Of a stretch of DNA of 64,000 nucleotides, positions 60,300 through 64,000 are shown one piece after another. The DNA is from Roseomonas sp. (GTDB taxonomy: Bacteria; Pseudomonadota; Alphaproteobacteria; Acetobacterales; Acetobacteraceae). The position numbers and the translations under genes were made by a program. Every line of letters starts with the position of its first letter. Position 1 is the first letter of the stretch. The stretch is from the NCBI GenBank assembly GCA_020249825.1, contig JADCEX010000073.1, positions 1-64,000 of the forward strand, read 5' to 3'. Below the pieces are notes generated by a model. The model was not told the DNA's origin. It did no database searches and worked only from the letters and a program-made list of their open reading frames with translations.

Positions 60300-60427
60300 T
60301 GCAATGCCTCCTGATGCTCCACACCGGGCTTCATTGCCTATAAACTGGTCAATTCAGATCAGTTTCAGGGTAAATCCCGGCTTCTGCATCAGGAATTGGC
60401 AATTACCATGCCAAGGCATGTCTGATC

Positions 60428-60471
60428 GCATTTTCCGAGCCGCCGAGTGATTCCACTCGGCTTGAAAATGC
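60428..60471. repeat. Nested inverted repeat: GCATTTTC ... GCCGAGTG-ATTC-CACTCGGC ... GAAAATGC
   Basis: Outer 8-bp arms 60428-60435/60464-60471 and inner 8-bp arms 60442-60449/60454-60461, 4-nt ATTC loop; directly abuts the stop of the 60472..61428 CDS. Confidence 0.85.
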
Positions 60472-61428
60472 TCAGTCGGCCTTGATCCCGGCCTCGCGCA
60501 CAATCTGCGCCCAGCGCGCCATATCGGCGGCGACCAGCGCGGTGAAGCCAGGGCGGTCCAGCCGATTGGGCGCGGCGCCAAGTTCGGCCAGACGCTCGGT
60601 TAGGGCAGGGGTGGCAAGGCTTTCCACCAGCGCCGCATTCAGCCGATCCGCGACGGGGGCGGGAATGCCGGCAGGGCCGCTAATACCGAACCAATTCGCC
60701 GCCACCAGCGGCGCCAAACCAAGTTCCGCGACGGAAGGCACATCGGGCCAGCGCGGCAAGCGTTGTTCCGTGGTCATGGCAAGCAGGCGGAGCCGTTCAT
60801 TGCGCCCAACATCGGGGATGGCGGCGATCAGCCCATCAATATTGCCGGCAATCACATCGGTGGCCGCCGGCGCTGCACCGCGATAGGGCACATGGGTGAT
60901 GTCAATGCCCGCCAGCCGCTTCAGGATTTCAAGCTTGGCGTGAGAAGATGTGCCATTGCCATTGGACCCGAAGCGAATACTGCCGGGTTTGTCGCGCGCG
61001 GCGGCGATCAGCGCCGGCAGGCTCTGCCAGGGGCCGGTGGCGGAAACCGCAATCGCACTCGGCACCGCCGCCAGCAGCCCGATATGGGTGAAATCGCGCA
61101 TCACGTCATAGGGCATGGTCGGCAGAATGGCCGGGGCAATGCCTTGGGAGGCGATGTTGGACAGCAGAATGGTCGTGCCATCGGCGGGGCTTTTCGCAAC
61201 CGAATCACTGCCCACCACGCCGCCCGCGCCAGCGCGGTTTTCAACGACCACCGGCGCGCCGAGGCGGGTTTCCATCTCCCGCGCCACCAGCCGCGCCAGC
61301 AAATCCGCGGTGCCACCAGGCGGGAAGGGGACAATGAAGCGCACGGGCCGCGCGGTTTGCGCGCCTGCGGTCAGCGCAGGGGTGGCAAGGATCGCGCCCA
61401 GGATGGCACGGCGCTTGGTGGCGTTCAT
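60472..61428 (-). CDS. Bug/TctC family substrate-binding protein
   Basis: ARPVRFIVPFPPGGTADLLARLVAREMETRLGAPVVVENRAGAGGVVGSDSVAKSPADGTTILLS; start refined from 61506. Confidence 0.94.
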   Translation of the reverse strand: MNATKRRAILGAILATPALTAGAQTARPVRFIVPFPPGGTADLLARLVAREMETRLGAPVVVENRAGAGGVVGSDSVAKSPADGTTILLSNIASQGIAPAILPTMPYDVMRDFTHIGLLAAVPSAIAVSATGPWQSLPALIAAARDKPGSIRFGSNGNGTSSHAKLEILKRLAGIDITHVPYRGAAPAATDVIAGNIDGLIAAIPDVGRNERLRLLAMTTEQRLPRWPDVPSVAELGLAPLVAANWFGISGPAGIPAPVADRLNAALVESLATPALTERLAELGAAPNRLDRPGFTALVAADMARWAQIVREAGIKAD

Positions 61429-61504
61429 GTTGATCTCCCCGGAGAAGGCGTTGCTGCATAGACCGAAACCCCGCGCCATGTCTTCATGACGGGCGGAGGA
61501 TGCC

Positions 61505-62269
61505 ATGTCGCTTGCCTATGCCCGCAATGGCCTGCTTGGGGTGCTGACACCTCAGGCGAATACCACCGTGGAGCCGGAGTTTTCGATTCTGTTGCCGCCG
61601 GGTGCCGCCATGCTGACCGCGCGGCTGGTCAGCAATAAGCCCAAGCTGAATGATCGGTTGGTGGATTACGTCGCGGGGTTGGACGCGACTTGCGCACAAT
61701 TCGCCAATGCGCCGCTAGGCGCCTTTGCCTTTGCCTGCACGGGGTCTTCCTATCTGGTGGGGCCAAAGGCCGAGGATGAAGCCGTGGCGCGGCTTTCCGC
61801 CCGCACGCCCTTCATCACTGCGGGCCGCGCGGTATGCGAAGCCTTCGCGGCACTTGGGGCAAAGCGCATCGGCTTGGTTTCGCCCTATCCGCCAGATCTC
61901 ACTGAAGCCTCCGCCGCCTATTGGACAACGCGGGGGTTTGAGGTGGCGCGGGTTGTTGCGATGGCGACACCGGGCGCCGCCTTCCACCCGATCTATGCCC
62001 TGGCTGAGGGCGATGCCAGCGCGGCGCTTGCCGCCATGCAAGGCGCGGGGGCGGAGGCGATTATTCTGCTGGGCACCGGCATGCCCTCCCTCGGCGCCAT
62101 TCTGGCGCAGCCGGAAGTGGAGGGCGCGCCAGTGATTTCCTGCAACCTGGCGCTGATCTGGCGTGCCATGGCGGCTTTGCGGGGGGAGGCGCCTGATGCG
62201 GCGTCTCTCCGGCGTTGGATCAGCGGCGCCGATTGGCGCCCGCGTTATGCTGAAAGGCTTGGCGTTTAA
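61505..62269 (+). CDS. Asp/Glu racemase / maleate isomerase-arylmalonate decarboxylase-like protein
   Basis: GLLGVLTPQANTTVEPEFSILLPPGAAML...GAFAFACTGSSYLVGP...GAKRIGLVSPYPPDLTEASAAYWTTRGFEV. Confidence 0.82.
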   Translation: MSLAYARNGLLGVLTPQANTTVEPEFSILLPPGAAMLTARLVSNKPKLNDRLVDYVAGLDATCAQFANAPLGAFAFACTGSSYLVGPKAEDEAVARLSARTPFITAGRAVCEAFAALGAKRIGLVSPYPPDLTEASAAYWTTRGFEVARVVAMATPGAAFHPIYALAEGDASAALAAMQGAGAEAIILLGTGMPSLGAILAQPEVEGAPVISCNLALIWRAMAALRGEAPDAASLRRWISGADWRPRYAERLGV

Positions 62270-63274
62270 TCAGGGCTGCCGCGCTTCCGTAACGCCAATC
62301 ATCGAATCCCGCGTGACGAGTTTTTCCAACTTCGCCGCATCCCAACCCTCAGTCCCCGCAGGGCGGCGCGGCACGACCAGATACCGAAGCTCCGCATTGC
62401 TATCATGCACGCGAATGCTGGTGCCTTCGGGCAATTGCGTACCGAATTCGGCGAGCACACCGCGCGGGTCTCGTACTGCCCGCGCGCGATAGGCGCGGCT
62501 TTTGTACCAGGCGGGCGGGCGGCCCAAGACGCTGCGCGGGTAGCAGGAACAAAGGGTGCAGACGACAAGGTTATGCACATCGGGCGTGTTGAATAGCGCC
62601 GTCAGCACCGTCTCCCCACGTGACAGCCCCAGTTCTTCCACCGCTGCGCCGGCATCGGCGGCAAGCCGGTCGGCAAAAGCGGGATCGGTCCAGGCGCGGG
62701 CTACCACCCGCGCGCCAAGGTGTTCACCCCGGCTATCCATGGCTTCAATCTGGGCGCGGATTTCAGCCGCCGTCAGAATGCCGCGCGCGATCAGCAGGTT
62801 CCGCACCGCCCGCCCGCGCAATTGCAGGGGCGAGAGCACGGCAATGCCGGCATCATCATCTTCCTGATAGGGGTGGTGATCATGATCGTGGTCGTGATCA
62901 TGGTCGTGATCATGATGATGGTGATGATGGCCGGGCGGGTCTTCCACCTTGTCCTCCCCGGCGGCGCGGAGCCTAGCTTCCTCGGCCACCAGATCGGCTT
63001 CCCGCAAAACGCCCTTTTCCTTGAGCAGGCTGGAAAAGCCGTGAATCCAGCGCTCATAATAGGGCAGCTTCCAATAGGTTTCCGCATCAAGCGCTTCTTG
63101 CACGCGACGGCTTTCATCGGTGGTGAAGATATGGCGCTTTTTGTCCGCCAGCAGCAGGCGGATGGCATCGGCTTCCTTTTCCCAATGCGCGGGTTCATGC
63201 GCCGTCTGGTCAATCGGCGCGGCGAAGCGCCCCGCGACATCATGGGTGGGTAGGTTTTCGGTTTTTTCGGTCAT
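62270..63274 (-). CDS. Nitrile hydratase-like fusion: short beta/activator-like N-domain, His/Asp-rich linker, Co-type alpha-subunit domain
   Basis: N-domain AHWEKEADAIRLLL...TYWKLPYYERWIHGFSSLLKEKGVL; linker GHHHHHHDHDHDHDHDHDHHPYQEDDD; alpha domain with metal motif VVCTLCSCYPRSVLGRPPAWYKSRAYRARAVRDPRGVL; start refined from 63679. Confidence 0.87.
   Translation of the reverse strand: MTEKTENLPTHDVAGRFAAPIDQTAHEPAHWEKEADAIRLLLADKKRHIFTTDESRRVQEALDAETYWKLPYYERWIHGFSSLLKEKGVLREADLVAEEARLRAAGEDKVEDPPGHHHHHHDHDHDHDHDHDHHPYQEDDDAGIAVLSPLQLRGRAVRNLLIARGILTAAEIRAQIEAMDSRGEHLGARVVARAWTDPAFADRLAADAGAAVEELGLSRGETVLTALFNTPDVHNLVVCTLCSCYPRSVLGRPPAWYKSRAYRARAVRDPRGVLAEFGTQLPEGTSIRVHDSNAELRYLVVPRRPAGTEGWDAAKLEKLVTRDSMIGVTEARQP
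62875..62930. repeat. Low-complexity CAT/GAT-type repeat encoding the His/Asp linker
   Basis: gtgatcatgatcgtggtcgtgatcatggtcgtgatcatgatgatggtgatgatgg within the nitrile hydratase-like CDS. Confidence 0.9.
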
Positions 63275-63554
63275 GCGGGGTGCTCCATCCGACGCATCTT
63301 GCCAGGGGCGGCAATTCAGGCAACATGCTGCGGGGAGCATCAAAGCAACGTCTGAGACTTTAGGAAAGGAAATGGATATTCTCGATGATATGATTTTCCC
63401 AAAACATGAGAGTTTACGTGGCCCTACACCAGTATTAGCGCTAAATTGAAGTGCTCGCGTCCGGCCAGTGCAACATAATTGTTTTTCACGATATTTGAAA
63501 ATCGGTTTGCAGCGTGGTCGTGCAATTTGGCGTTGAATCGGAGAGGCAAGGATA

Positions 63555-64000
63555 GTGACGAAGCCACAAATCCAGGTTCGCCAAGCTATGGAAAGCGACG
63601 GCCAAGAAGGGGTCGGTATTATAAGGCGCTCCATACTGGAACTGTGTTTCGAAGACCACGGGAATGACGAACGCGCCATTCAAGAGTGGATGACCAACAA
63701 GACTGTCGAATCATGGCAGGCATGGCTTCATTCATGTCGGTCGAAGCTCTTGGTTGGGGAAATTGACGGCGTTCTCGCTGGCGTTGGGATGATCAGCCGT
63801 AAAGGGGAGATGTTCCTCCTTTACGTTGATCCGAAATATCGCTTTTCTGGTATTAGCAAATCCATTCTTTTCTCTCTGGAGGATACGGCCAAACATTGGG
63901 GATGTGCGTCTATTTTTTTTGAGAGCACCAGGACGGCGTATCGCTTCTATAGAAAACATGGCTACGAGCCGGATCAAAATCGCGGGCAGTTACATCTCTG
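63555..64000 (+). CDS. GNAT family N-acetyltransferase, truncated by window end
   Basis: Open frame from GTG 63555 to the edge (absent from ORF track because no stop): TKPQIQVRQAMESDGQEGVGIIRRSILELCF...MFLLYVDPKYRFSGISKSILFSLEDTAKHWGCASIFFESTRTAYRFYRKHGYEPD. Confidence 0.8.
   Translation, partial: MTKPQIQVRQAMESDGQEGVGIIRRSILELCFEDHGNDERAIQEWMTNKTVESWQAWLHSCRSKLLVGEIDGVLAGVGMISRKGEMFLLYVDPKYRFSGISKSILFSLEDTAKHWGCASIFFESTRTAYRFYRKHGYEPDQNRGQLHL

Noticed and set aside
62875-62930. Poly-His tract as a cloning/affinity-tag artefact
   Set aside because: Located mid-protein, mixed with Asp in alternating fashion and flanked by natural coding sequence; resembles natural metal-binding linkers.

Overview
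GC-rich chromosomal window from an alphaproteobacterium. Acetobacteraceae/Roseomonas-like is my inference from gene content and composition; it was not tested. The left third is mostly housekeeping: SbtA-like transporter plus PII-like protein, lytic transglycosylase, a giant RTX/FG-GAP protein, serS, tatC, tatB, an ABC ATPase, scpB, scpA, a site-2 protease, uvrA, ssb, gyrA, coaD, two cyclophilins and tRNA-Lys(UUU). The centre (about 22.4-33.6 kb) holds a complete coenzyme F420 locus: cofE, cofD, cofC and a fused cofG/cofH (fbiC). It also carries an FGD-type F420-dependent glucose-6-phosphate dehydrogenase homologue, four further LLM-family (luciferase-like) oxidoreductases, an MBL hydrolase and an isocitrate-lyase-superfamily enzyme. 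The right half is accessory catabolism: a cysteine-dioxygenase-like cupin next to a four-domain rhodanese, diaminopropionate ammonia-lyase, DenD-like dehydrogenase, NDP-forming acyl-CoA ligase/enoyl-CoA hydratase, six orphan Bug/TctC solute receptors, M20 peptidase, FAH-family hydrolase, amidase and polysaccharide deacetylases. The most unusual items are: (i) a periplasmic binding domain fused to a two-repeat UPF0126/TRIC-like membrane channel (57668-59179); (ii) a single-chain nitrile-hydratase-like protein in which a short beta/activator-like domain is joined by a His/Asp-rich linker to a Co-type alpha domain (62270-63274); (iii) the F420/FGD locus in a proteobacterium; (iv) an alphaproteobacterial SOS box (GTTC-N7-GTTC) between uvrA and ssb; (v) intergenic hairpins sharing a TGATTCCA apex. 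All calls come from reading the sequence and supplied translations; no database search was run.
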